Assembly: GCA_021740785.1 (NCBI GenBank)
Contig: JAIOZI010000052.1
Span: 1-35,652 of the forward strand
Length of the DNA: 35,652 bases
Direction of reading: 5' to 3'
Source: Melioribacteraceae bacterium
Lineage (GTDB): Bacteria > Bacteroidota > Ignavibacteria > Ignavibacteriales > Melioribacteraceae
Made by a program: the position numbers and the translations under genes. The notes under the pieces are model-generated. The model saw only the letters and a program-made list of their open reading frames with translations. It did not search any database and was not told the origin of the DNA. This document shows positions 1 to 8,127 of the stretch, piece by piece. Numbering within the stretch: position 1 is the stretch's first letter; each line of letters begins with the position of its first letter.

Positions 1-387
1 GAGGAGGTCGCAGGTTCTGCCACAGGCATCCTTGTAGGAGAATCCTGCCGCCCCGACGAAAGAAGAATTGAAATTATGGAGATGGACGGTATCGCGTCCC
101 GACTTGGTTGAGAAGGTCGCAGGTTCTGCCACAGGCATCCTTGTAGGAGAATCCTGCCGCCCCGACAAAAGAAGAATTGAAATTATGAAGATGGACGGTT
201 ATCGCGTCCCGACTTGGTTGAGGAGGTCGCAGGTTCTGCCACAGGCATCCTTGTAGGAGAATCCTGCCGCCCCGACAGAAGAAGAATTGAAATTATGAAG
301 ATGGACGGTTATCGCGTCCCGACTTGGTTGAGGAGGTCGCAGGTTCTGCCACAGGCATCCTTGTAGGAGAATCCTGCCGCCCCGACG
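1..387. repeat. Tandem array, 109-110 bp period, about 3.5 copies
   Basis: The block GGTCGCAGGTTCTGCC recurs at positions 6, 115, 225 and 335, giving periods of 109, 110 and 110 bp. Copies are nearly identical. Differences include a one-base deletion in the first full unit (GACGGTATCG versus GACGGTTATCG) and changes just after the CCCCGAC block (GAAA, AAAA, AGAA). The last copy stops after CCGCCCCGACGAAA. The left edge is cut by the window. Within each unit the segment from CAGGTTCTGCC to GGAGAATCCTG forms an imperfect hairpin. The period is not a multiple of three, so the array is unlikely to be coding; the short open frame across it (68-256) is treated as chance. It is more GC-rich than its surroundings. 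Function unknown. Confidence 0.93.
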
Positions 388-603
388 AAATCAAATAGAT
401 AATGTTATTATTGTTCTTCGAAATCATGATGATCGCAGTTTCTTTCATTAATTTATCATAAAAGAAAATTACGATGGTTAAAGAAATAAGTCAGAAAAAA
501 TATTGAACTACTTCTATCGGAAATTGAATGCAATTCTTAATTTTTATAAAAGTAGTAATAGTTCATACATAATTTGATTGCAGCTTATTTCTTAAGTTTA
601 TTT

Positions 604-677
<74 letters not shown>

Positions 678-733
678 CAAAAAATAAATTTTGAAGATTA
701 GTAATAATAAACTTATCTTCAATGTGATTAAAT

Positions 734-808
734 GGTGGGCGTAGCTCAGTTGGTTAGAGCGTCTGGTTGTGGCCCAGAAGGCCGTGGGTTCAAGTCCCAT
801 CGCTCACC
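734..808 (+). tRNA. tRNA-His (anticodon GTG)
   Basis: The acceptor GTGGGCG (735-741) pairs with CGCTCAC (801-807). The extra G at 734 faces C808, the G-1:C73 pair diagnostic of tRNA-His. The anticodon loop TTGTGGC gives GTG, and the T arm is GTGGGTTCAAGTCCCAT. CCA is not encoded. Confidence 0.95.
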
Positions 809-828
809 CACAAAGAATAGAAAATTTT

Positions 829-902
829 GGCCCCATGGTGTAATTGGTTAACACATCACCCTTTCAAGGTGGAGAGTACGGGTTCGATCCCCGTTGGGGT
901 CA
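829..902 (+). tRNA. tRNA-Glu (anticodon TTC), copy 1
   Basis: 74 nt. The acceptor GGCCCCA pairs with TGGGGTC, the anticodon loop CTTTCAA carries TTC, and the T loop is GGTTCGATCCC. CCA is not encoded. Identical over its full length to the copy at 950-1023. Confidence 0.95.
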
Positions 903-914
903 CACAAGTTGGTT

Positions 915-949
915 ACCTTAGATATTTCGTCTAAGGTTTTTTGTTTTTT
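915..949 (+). terminator. Rho-independent terminator between the two tRNA-Glu genes
   Basis: An 8-bp perfect stem (ACCTTAGA at 915-922, TCTAAGGT at 930-937) with a 7-nt loop is followed by a T-rich run to 949. It abuts the second tRNA-Glu, so that gene depends on read-through, 3' processing of a longer transcript, or its own promoter. Confidence 0.7.
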
Positions 950-1023
950 GGCCCCATGGTGTAATTGGTTAACACATCACCCTTTCAAGGTGGAGAGTAC
1001 GGGTTCGATCCCCGTTGGGGTCA
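950..1023 (+). tRNA. tRNA-Glu (anticodon TTC), copy 2
   Basis: Base-for-base copy of the tRNA-Glu at 829-902, including the four T's before it and the C after it. It sits directly after the terminator-like hairpin and 52 bp before the acyltransferase gene. Confidence 0.95.
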
Positions 1024-1075
1024 CGCAAATTCTTCTATTTTATGAATAATTTTTTTAATACTTTTCGAGAAAAAG

Positions 1076-1891
1076 ATGTTTGGTCAAGATACATCTTATC
1101 ATAAAATACTTCCTAATAATGACGAATATATAACTTCAAACTCAGTTCCAAGAAGAAGCCCGCATATTGCTACATCTATTTTCTATCCGAATATGCTGCG
1201 TATTTTTATATATAGTAATATTAAAGCGCGCAGGGGAATTTACGATGATTATAACTGGGTTAATTCATCACTTGATGTAATTGGTTCCCTTGAAAAAGCG
1301 GGAGTTAAAATTCATGTAAAAGGAATGAAACAGTTGGAGAAATTTGACGGTCCGGCGGTTTTTATCGGCAATCATATGAGCACCCTAGAAACCTTCGCCC
1401 TCCCGAGTTTAATCAATCCCGTTAAAAGAGTGATTTTTGTTATAAAGAAAGAACTTGCTACTTATCCGTTGTTCGGGCGTGTTGCAACCGCACGCGATCC
1501 TATTGTGGTCGGAAGAAAAAATCCTCGTGAGGATTTACAGATTGTTTTCAATGAAGGCGCAGAGTATTTAAAAAAAGGCAGATCGATTATAATTTTTCCA
1601 TCGAGGACTAGATCAAGCAAATTTCAAAGCAGTACCTTTAATTCGCTCGGAATAAAATTAGCGCAGAAAAATAATGTTCATGTCGTTCCTATCGCATTGG
1701 TAACTGATGCATGGAGTAATGGAAAAAGAATAAAAGATTTCGGAAAAATTTATACTAAAAAAGATGTGCATTTCGAATTCGGTGAACCCATGCTGATTGA
1801 AGGAAATTCATCTGAGTATCATCTGAAAACAGTTGATTTTATTAAGCAAAAACTAATCTCTTGGGGCAGAGAAGATTTAATTATCGATTAG
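1076..1891 (+). CDS. PlsC-like 1-acyl-glycerol-phosphate acyltransferase
   Basis: 271 residues. It probably transfers an acyl chain to a lysophosphatidate-type acceptor at the inner membrane in phospholipid synthesis. Seen: block I NHMSTLE at residues 99-105 (family NHX4D, here ending in Glu), a block II-like region around 130-148 (PLFGRV...VVGRKN), block III FPSRTRS at 174-180, and block IV VPIAL at 204-208. Block III normally reads FPEGTRS; the Glu and Gly are replaced by Ser and Arg, although the following Thr and Arg remain. The length is normal for the family, with an N-terminal extension of about 70 residues before the fold. The ATG is the first one after the tRNA-Glu and has a purine-rich stretch upstream. 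It may be transcribed with the tRNAs. The acyl acceptor is not certain. Confidence 0.8.
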   Translation: MFGQDTSYHKILPNNDEYITSNSVPRRSPHIATSIFYPNMLRIFIYSNIKARRGIYDDYNWVNSSLDVIGSLEKAGVKIHVKGMKQLEKFDGPAVFIGNHMSTLETFALPSLINPVKRVIFVIKKELATYPLFGRVATARDPIVVGRKNPREDLQIVFNEGAEYLKKGRSIIIFPSRTRSSKFQSSTFNSLGIKLAQKNNVHVVPIALVTDAWSNGKRIKDFGKIYTKKDVHFEFGEPMLIEGNSSEYHLKTVDFIKQKLISWGREDLIID

Positions 1892-1943
1892 TAACCTACA
1901 CGACCCAAGTCACATAATTATATTATAGGTCAAAACAGCATTC

Positions 1944-2005
1944 CTTAACATTCCCTTAACACACACTTAACATTTCCTTAAAAACAGGGTAACACTCTGT
2001 TAATA
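1944..2005 (+). promoter_or_regulatory. Pho-box-like array of 11-bp phased CTTAACA repeats
   Basis: CTTAACA occurs at 1944, 1955 and 1966, then CTTAAAA at 1977, all exactly 11 bp apart. Weaker matches continue in the same phase: GGTAACA at 1988 and GTTAATA at 1999. An 11-bp period of about 7 conserved bases is the layout of PhoB/PhoP-type sites (E. coli PhoB box, Bacillus PhoP TTAACA repeats, cyanobacterial CTTAAC repeats). The last box merges with an AT-rich TTAATAT that could act as a -10 element. It lies about 55 bp before the TonB receptor start. The identity of the regulator is inferred. Confidence 0.6.
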
Positions 2006-2058
2006 TTCACTCCTTATGTTTGAGCATCAATTTAGTTCAAACAGATGGAGAGAGAGAA

Positions 2059-4965
2059 ATGAACAGTTGTAAAACAAATATGTGGAATTATACGGTGCGG
2101 TTTACGCAAAAGTTATTTTTACTAACAATTTTAGTATTGTTTTTTCAGTCCTCAGTCCACTCACAAGAGTACGGGAAAATTTCCGGTATTGTTGTTGACG
2201 GTGATTTAGGTGAGGCTTTAATCGGCACTAATATTATTGTTGAAGGAACATCAATTGGTGCCGCAACCGATTTGGACGGAAATTTTTTAATTGAAGCAGT
2301 ACCGCCGGGAACTTACAATGTTATTTTTTCAAGTATCGGTTTCGCCAAGAAAACTGTGACCGGGGTGAGTGTTGAACCCGGCAAAGTTGTAAAGCTTGAT
2401 ATCACAATGCTGCCCGAAACATTTGAAACTGATGAAGTAGTAATTACTGCAAAAGCAGTTGAAAATTCAGAAGCCGGTCTATTAATTAAAAGACAGAAGG
2501 CGACAGCAGTTGGCGATGCAGTAAGTTCAGAACAGTTTTCGAGAGCTGGCAGCAGTAACGCCGCAGATGCAGTTAAGCAGGTTGTAGGCGCATCGGTTGT
2601 TGACGGAAAATATGTGTTTGTAAGAGGTTTGGGAGATCGTTATACCAGTACTCAATTAAATGGTGCGGAAATTCCAAGCGTTGATCCTTACAGGAGATCA
2701 GGTTCAATCGACTTAATTCCTTCGAACCTTGTTGATAATATTCAAGCAGTTAAAAGTTTTACACCGGATAAACCCGGAAGTTTTTCCGGCGGAATGGTGG
2801 ATATTAAAACGAAAGATTTTCCGGAAAAATTAAACTTTTCATTTTCAACTTCTACTTCATATAACACGCAATCAACTTTTAAGGATAACTTCCTCGGGGT
2901 TTATTCGGGCGGAACCGATTGGCTGGGGTACGATAATGGGTATAGAAGTGTTCCCGGTGCAATCGGGGATCAATTGCTTGAATTTGATGCAGGAGCAGCA
3001 GTTACAAATGACTCGATGGCTAATTTCATTGATTCAAAAACTTCAGCATTTAATTCGGATATGAATGTTAATAGAGCAAAACCTCCGCTTAATCAATCCT
3101 ATTCTTTATCAGTCGGTAATCAAATTGATCTTTTTGGTAAACCGCTTGGTTTTTTAGCCAGTTTGACGTACAAAAGAAATTTTTCTGGCTATAATGATGG
3201 ACAGTTAAATCGCTGGGATAGAGGTACGATCGACCCAACTAAAACATCACTTGATACTGCTATGGCGATGTCTGATATGAGATCAACAGATGAAGTACTT
3301 TGGGGAAGTGTGGCTAAGTTATCTTATAAGTTCCATCCAAATCATATTATAAGTATCAACGGGTTAATAAATCAGAACGGAGAGAATACATCGAGATACA
3401 TTTTTGGCAGCTATCCGTATGATATGAGTCCTGATAACACATGGGAAGCCAAAATCAATCATTATAAAGAACGAAAACTCCAATCAATACAATTAAGCGG
3501 GGAGCATTTTTTCGGTGATTTTTTGGATTTAAGAATGGAATGGAAAGGTTCTATGATGGGCTCAATACAAAATGAACCTGATATTCGCTACATGTACAGT
3601 TTTGTGACTCCTGACACTCTCTACGGAATAAAATCGAATTTAACTCCGGAACGCTTCTTCAGAAATACGGATGAGGTACAAAAAGAAGCTCAATTAGATT
3701 TATCATTTCCATTCAAAATGTTCAATAGTAAGCAGTTGACATTCAAATTCGGAGGGTTCTACAGTAAAAAGGATCGGGAATTTAAGGAAAGAAGATTTTC
3801 TTATCAGCCAACTACGAAAATGACGAAATTTTACAATGAGGCAGAAGGGCAGGTTGATAAATTTTTTAGTGATGAGTTTATGGGTTTACTCGGTCAAGAT
3901 ACAATAATCTTTAGAGGTGATACAACAGTACGAAATTTACTCGGTCTCTATGTGGAAGAATCAAATCAAATTTCCAGTAACTATGATGCTGATCAAGAAA
4001 TATCGGCATTTTACGGAATGTTTGATGCTCCGGTTTTTGATTGGTTTAGATTGGTTTTCGGAGCTAGAATGGAAAACACCAATCTGTTTGTTAAAAATCA
4101 GACAGATTCTATTGGTACAATAAATACACACGACTTGCTTCCTTCAGTTAACATGATTTTTACACCTTTTAAGGATATGAATATAAGAGTCTCCTACGGT
4201 AGAACTTTAGCGAGACCTACTTTCAGAGAGATTTCACCATTTACGAATTATGATTTTAATGGCGGCGATCAATACAGGGGAAATACAAAACTAAAGAGGA
4301 CTTTAATTGATAATTATGACCTTAGATGGGAATGGTATTCGCGTCCAGGTGAAGTTTTTGCAGTCAGCGGATTTTATAAAAAGTTCTATGATCCGATAGA
4401 ACTGAAAATTGAAGATGCAGTTAATCAAGTACTAACCTGGACAAATGTTCCACAAGCGTATGTTATGGGTTTGGAGTTCGAAGCAAGAACCAGGTTAGAT
4501 TTTGTAACAGATGTTTTATCAAACTTTACAGTTGGCGGCAATTTATCATTAATAAAATCCGAAGTTGATATTGATGCGGATGAATTAGTTAGTATAAAAG
4601 CTTATGATTCAACTGCATCAAACACAAGACCGTTCCAAGGACAATCACCGTTCATTTTCAATGCATATATAAATTATGATAATTATGATGCCGGTTGGTC
4701 TGCCGGAATTTATTATAACGTATTTGGGAAAAGATTAGTCGCTACAGGTTCTGTCGGTGCCCCGGATATGTACGAAGAACCGTTTCACATGCTGAATCTT
4801 TCAGTTTCAAAATCACTATTTGAAGTGATAACGATGTCATTGTCAGTAACAAACTTATTGAATTATAAACAAGAGAGAACTCAAGAATTTAAGGGTACCA
4901 AGTATATATATACTGCTCATACAATGGGCACAAATATTTCGCTTGGTCTGAAATATCAAATTTAG
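2059..4965 (+). CDS. TonB-dependent outer-membrane receptor with carboxypeptidase-like N-terminal domain
   Basis: 968 residues. It imports an unidentified substrate across the outer membrane using TonB energy. Seen: a signal peptide with a hydrophobic core (LFLLTILVLFF) ending near residue 36; a carboxypeptidase-regulatory-like beta-sandwich at about 38-125 (ISGIVVDG, GTSIGAATDLDGNF, VPPGTYNV); a plug domain at about 130-260 (VFVRGLGDRYTSTQLNGAEIP); then a long beta-barrel to the C-terminus. The frame is open from a TTG at 2020, but ATG 2059 is preferred: GGAGAGAG lies just upstream and a clean signal peptide follows. It is 38 bp ahead of the repeat protein that follows and probably shares its mRNA. 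The phased repeats upstream suggest phosphate-starvation control. The ligand cannot be read from the sequence. Confidence 0.9.
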   Translation: MNSCKTNMWNYTVRFTQKLFLLTILVLFFQSSVHSQEYGKISGIVVDGDLGEALIGTNIIVEGTSIGAATDLDGNFLIEAVPPGTYNVIFSSIGFAKKTVTGVSVEPGKVVKLDITMLPETFETDEVVITAKAVENSEAGLLIKRQKATAVGDAVSSEQFSRAGSSNAADAVKQVVGASVVDGKYVFVRGLGDRYTSTQLNGAEIPSVDPYRRSGSIDLIPSNLVDNIQAVKSFTPDKPGSFSGGMVDIKTKDFPEKLNFSFSTSTSYNTQSTFKDNFLGVYSGGTDWLGYDNGYRSVPGAIGDQLLEFDAGAAVTNDSMANFIDSKTSAFNSDMNVNRAKPPLNQSYSLSVGNQIDLFGKPLGFLASLTYKRNFSGYNDGQLNRWDRGTIDPTKTSLDTAMAMSDMRSTDEVLWGSVAKLSYKFHPNHIISINGLINQNGENTSRYIFGSYPYDMSPDNTWEAKINHYKERKLQSIQLSGEHFFGDFLDLRMEWKGSMMGSIQNEPDIRYMYSFVTPDTLYGIKSNLTPERFFRNTDEVQKEAQLDLSFPFKMFNSKQLTFKFGGFYSKKDREFKERRFSYQPTTKMTKFYNEAEGQVDKFFSDEFMGLLGQDTIIFRGDTTVRNLLGLYVEESNQISSNYDADQEISAFYGMFDAPVFDWFRLVFGARMENTNLFVKNQTDSIGTINTHDLLPSVNMIFTPFKDMNIRVSYGRTLARPTFREISPFTNYDFNGGDQYRGNTKLKRTLIDNYDLRWEWYSRPGEVFAVSGFYKKFYDPIELKIEDAVNQVLTWTNVPQAYVMGLEFEARTRLDFVTDVLSNFTVGGNLSLIKSEVDIDADELVSIKAYDSTASNTRPFQGQSPFIFNAYINYDNYDAGWSAGIYYNVFGKRLVATGSVGAPDMYEEPFHMLNLSVSKSLFEVITMSLSVTNLLNYKQERTQEFKGTKYIYTAHTMGTNISLGLKYQI

Positions 4966-5003
4966 AAAATAAATCAATTTCAAATTATATATAGGAGTAG
5001 CTT

Positions 5004-7955
5004 ATGTCGAAGAAGTTCTTCAAGTTAACATTTTTATTCTTGCTTGTTTCTGCCCATGTTTTTGGTCAGGCAAATGAGTTCTACAACGACGTTAATTATA
5101 AAGGTGCATTTGGTATGACAAACTGGATGAAAGGTTGGACAGCCATGGATCATTATGGTTATTTGGCTCCAAATACTGAGCCTTCTACAGTTGTAAATGT
5201 ATCTGATGACGATATCGTTGCAGGTGATATGGTATATTGGACCGCCGACAATATTTATTTGTTGGATGGGTTTGTATTTGTCGAAGACGGTGCTGTACTA
5301 AATATTGAAGCAGGTACAGTAATTAAAGCAACCGCTGGTCAAGGTGAAGATGCTACTGCATTGATAATTTCACAAGGTGCAAAGATCTATGCAGAAGGTA
5401 CAGCTGAAAGACCAATTATATTTACTACTGAATCTGATGATGTAACCGATCCCACCGATTTGGTTTTACCGGCAAGTAATCTTTGGGGTGGATTAATAAT
5501 TTTAGGAAAAGCTCAAATAAACACAACAACAGGTGTTGGTAATATTGAAGGTATTCCTGCTGAAGCCAGAACGCAATATGGTGGGAATGATGATGACGAT
5601 AATTCCGGTGTTTTAAGGTATGTTTCAATACGTCATGGTGGAACAAACATAGGTTCCGGTGATGAAATAAACGGTTTAACACTTGGTGGTGTTGGACGTG
5701 GAACAACAATAGAATATGTAGAAGTTTTCAATAATAACGATGACGGTTTCGAATGGTTTGGTGGAACAGTCAATTCAAAATATTTAGTCTCAGCTTTTAA
5801 CGCTGATGATGCATTCGATCATGATGAAGGTATCAGAGGCAAGATGCAGTTTTTATTTGCAATTATGGATCCGGATTTCGGCAACCACGGCGGTGAACAT
5901 GATGGTGGTACCGATCCTGAAGATGGTGAACCGTATGCTTATCCTCAAGTTTACAATGCTACATATTTAGGTTCTGGAATGAATTCCACAAATGCCGATA
6001 ATGAGCAAATGTTTATTATGAGAGACTTCTGGGGCGGAGAATATAAGAACTCAATTTTTGGTGATTTTGCGGGTGCCGGATTGAACATTGAAGATTTGGC
6101 TTCAGGTAATGACAGCCGCTTAAGATTAGATAACGGACAGATTTTATTACATAATAATATTTGGTTTGATTTTGGTGCTGGCAGTTCATGGGATGCGATT
6201 GGTGTTCATGATTACGAATCTGATTATTTATCAAATGCTGCAAACGGAAATTCTCTTTCCAATCCTAATTTAGCGGCAATTTCCAGAGATGCATACACTG
6301 AAGGTTTAGATCCTCGACCAGAAGCAGATGGAGCTGCCTACGAAGATTTAGCCGAGATTCCAAACGATGATTTCTTTGATCATGTAAATTATAAAGGTGC
6401 GTTCGGTTCAACAAATTGGATGAAAGGCTGGACGGCTTTAGATCATTACGGGTATTTAGCGCCGGATAAAATACCCACCAATACGGTTAACGTAACTGAT
6501 GCAGATATTAATTCAGGCGAACAAATCTACTGGACTGCGGACAATACATATCTTATTGATGGTTTCGTTTATGTTGAAGATGGCGCAGTATTAAATATAG
6601 AGGCTGGTACAGTTATTAAAGCAGCAGCAGGGCAGGGTGAAGATGCTAGTGCATTGATAGTCTCACAAGGTGCAAAAATCTATGCTGAAGGTACCGGGGT
6701 AAATCCAATAATTTTCACTGCTGAGTCTGATGATGTGACCAATCCAACTGATCTAGTTTTACCCACAAGCAATCTTTGGGGTGGATTAATTTTATTGGGT
6801 AAAGCACAAATTAATACAACAGCGGGAGTTGGAAATATTGAAGGAATTCCTGCAGTAGCATCAACTCAATATGGCGGGAATGATGATTGGGATAACTCCG
6901 GTGTATTAAGATATGTATCGATTAGACATGGTGGTACCAACATCGGTTCCGGTGATGAAATTAATGGTTTAACACTCGGAGGAGTTGGTAACGGAACTAC
7001 TATAGAATATGTTGAAGTATTCAATAATAACGATGATGGTTTTGAATGGTTTGGTGGAATGGTTGATTGCAGATTTTTAGTTTCAGCTTTTAATGCTGAT
7101 GATGCATTTGATCATGACGAAGGTATCCGTGGTAAACAGCAGTTCCTATTTGCGATTATGGATCCCGATTTTGGAAATCATGGCGGTGAGCATGATGGCG
7201 GAACAGACCCTGAGGATGGAACTCCTTATGCATTCCCGCAAGTTTATAACGCGACATATTTAGGCTCAGGTATGACTTCTTCGAATGCGGATAACGAACA
7301 AATGTTTTTAATGAGAGATTTCTGGGGTGGTTCATATAAAAATTCAATTTTCGGTGATTTCGCCGGTGCCGGATTAAATATCGAAGATCTTGCTTCAGGA
7401 AATGATAGTAAATTGAGATTAGACGAAGGACAAATAATTCTTCACAATAATATTTGGTTTGATTTTGGTGCCGGTTCAACTTTTGATGCGCTAGGCGTTC
7501 ATGATTACGAATCTGCATATTTGGCAGATGGCGCTAATGGAAACGTTATTGAAAGTCCAGGACTATTAAGTATTTCACGCGAGGCCTATACAGAGGAATT
7601 AGATCCAAGGCCTGCACCGGAAGGCGCAGCATGGGAAAATTTGACTGAGGTAACCTCTATTAGAGAAACAAGAAATTCAGATGTAATCCCAACTGATTAT
7701 AAATTATCTCAGAACTATCCTAATCCTTTCAACCCATCAACGAAAATTAACTTTGCAATTCCTGCTGCCGGTCAAGTTTCACTTAAAATCTATAACATTC
7801 TCGGTCAAGAAATTGCAACATTGTTGAATGCGTTCAGAAATGCCGGAACTTACACAATCAACTGGGATGCATCTAATCTTTCCAGTGGTATTTATATTTA
7901 TAGGTTAGAATCAGGATCAAATGTAATTACGAAAAAGATGACATTATTAAAATAA
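5004..7955 (+). CDS. Secreted protein with two 431-residue repeats, probable beta-helix, type IX sorting domain
   Basis: 983 residues. Seen: a signal peptide (1-22, ending VFGQ), repeat 1 at about 25-450, and repeat 2 offset by exactly 431 residues at about 456-880. Both open with VNYKGAFG.TNWMKGWTA.DHYGYLAP. Each repeat contains LNIEAGTVIKA, LWGGLI.LGKAQINT, GVLRYVSIRHGG and NGLTLGGVG, a ladder of short strands typical of right-handed parallel beta-helices, and an Asp/His/Glu-rich stretch (GNHGGEHDGGTDPEDG). The last 85 residues form a type IX secretion sorting domain (YKLSQNYPNPFNPS... to KKMTLLK). The start has AGGAG 6 bases upstream. It follows the TonB receptor by 38 bp. It is likely a surface-attached or released partner of the receptor, for example in ligand capture; no enzymatic motif was recognised. 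Confidence 0.85.
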   Translation: MSKKFFKLTFLFLLVSAHVFGQANEFYNDVNYKGAFGMTNWMKGWTAMDHYGYLAPNTEPSTVVNVSDDDIVAGDMVYWTADNIYLLDGFVFVEDGAVLNIEAGTVIKATAGQGEDATALIISQGAKIYAEGTAERPIIFTTESDDVTDPTDLVLPASNLWGGLIILGKAQINTTTGVGNIEGIPAEARTQYGGNDDDDNSGVLRYVSIRHGGTNIGSGDEINGLTLGGVGRGTTIEYVEVFNNNDDGFEWFGGTVNSKYLVSAFNADDAFDHDEGIRGKMQFLFAIMDPDFGNHGGEHDGGTDPEDGEPYAYPQVYNATYLGSGMNSTNADNEQMFIMRDFWGGEYKNSIFGDFAGAGLNIEDLASGNDSRLRLDNGQILLHNNIWFDFGAGSSWDAIGVHDYESDYLSNAANGNSLSNPNLAAISRDAYTEGLDPRPEADGAAYEDLAEIPNDDFFDHVNYKGAFGSTNWMKGWTALDHYGYLAPDKIPTNTVNVTDADINSGEQIYWTADNTYLIDGFVYVEDGAVLNIEAGTVIKAAAGQGEDASALIVSQGAKIYAEGTGVNPIIFTAESDDVTNPTDLVLPTSNLWGGLILLGKAQINTTAGVGNIEGIPAVASTQYGGNDDWDNSGVLRYVSIRHGGTNIGSGDEINGLTLGGVGNGTTIEYVEVFNNNDDGFEWFGGMVDCRFLVSAFNADDAFDHDEGIRGKQQFLFAIMDPDFGNHGGEHDGGTDPEDGTPYAFPQVYNATYLGSGMTSSNADNEQMFLMRDFWGGSYKNSIFGDFAGAGLNIEDLASGNDSKLRLDEGQIILHNNIWFDFGAGSTFDALGVHDYESAYLADGANGNVIESPGLLSISREAYTEELDPRPAPEGAAWENLTEVTSIRETRNSDVIPTDYKLSQNYPNPFNPSTKINFAIPAAGQVSLKIYNILGQEIATLLNAFRNAGTYTINWDASNLSSGIYIYRLESGSNVITKKMTLLK

Positions 7956-7980
7956 TTTTCTCTCTCTACCTATCTCCATC

Positions 7981-8013
7981 AAAGGACGTTCATCTCTCGG
8001 GCGTCCTTTTTTT
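7981..8013 (+). terminator. Rho-independent terminator after the receptor operon
   Basis: AAAGGACG (7981-7988) pairs with CGTCCTTT (8002-8009), and the T-run continues to 8013. It closes the receptor/repeat-protein unit 25 bp after the stop codon. Confidence 0.85.
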
Positions 8014-8127
8014 ATTAAAAAAAGGACTTTTTATGGAGGTTTATTATGATTTGATAATCCAAATATTTTGCATACTTATAAAAGATTTATTATATTGAAA
8101 CCAATTTACTGACCAATACCAATATAG

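Noticed and set aside
68-256. 62-residue open frame across the tandem array
   Set aside because: The array period is not a multiple of three, so the frame shifts from unit to unit, and there is no ribosome-binding site.
1-387. CRISPR array
   Set aside because: Repeats are 110 bp, contiguous and nearly identical throughout; there are no short repeats with unique spacers and no cas genes.
5425-5709. Minus-strand frame rich in His, Leu and Gln inside the repeat protein gene
   Set aside because: Shadow of the Asp/Asn/Gly-rich plus-strand codons; a similar shadow appears at 7156-7518 in the second repeat.
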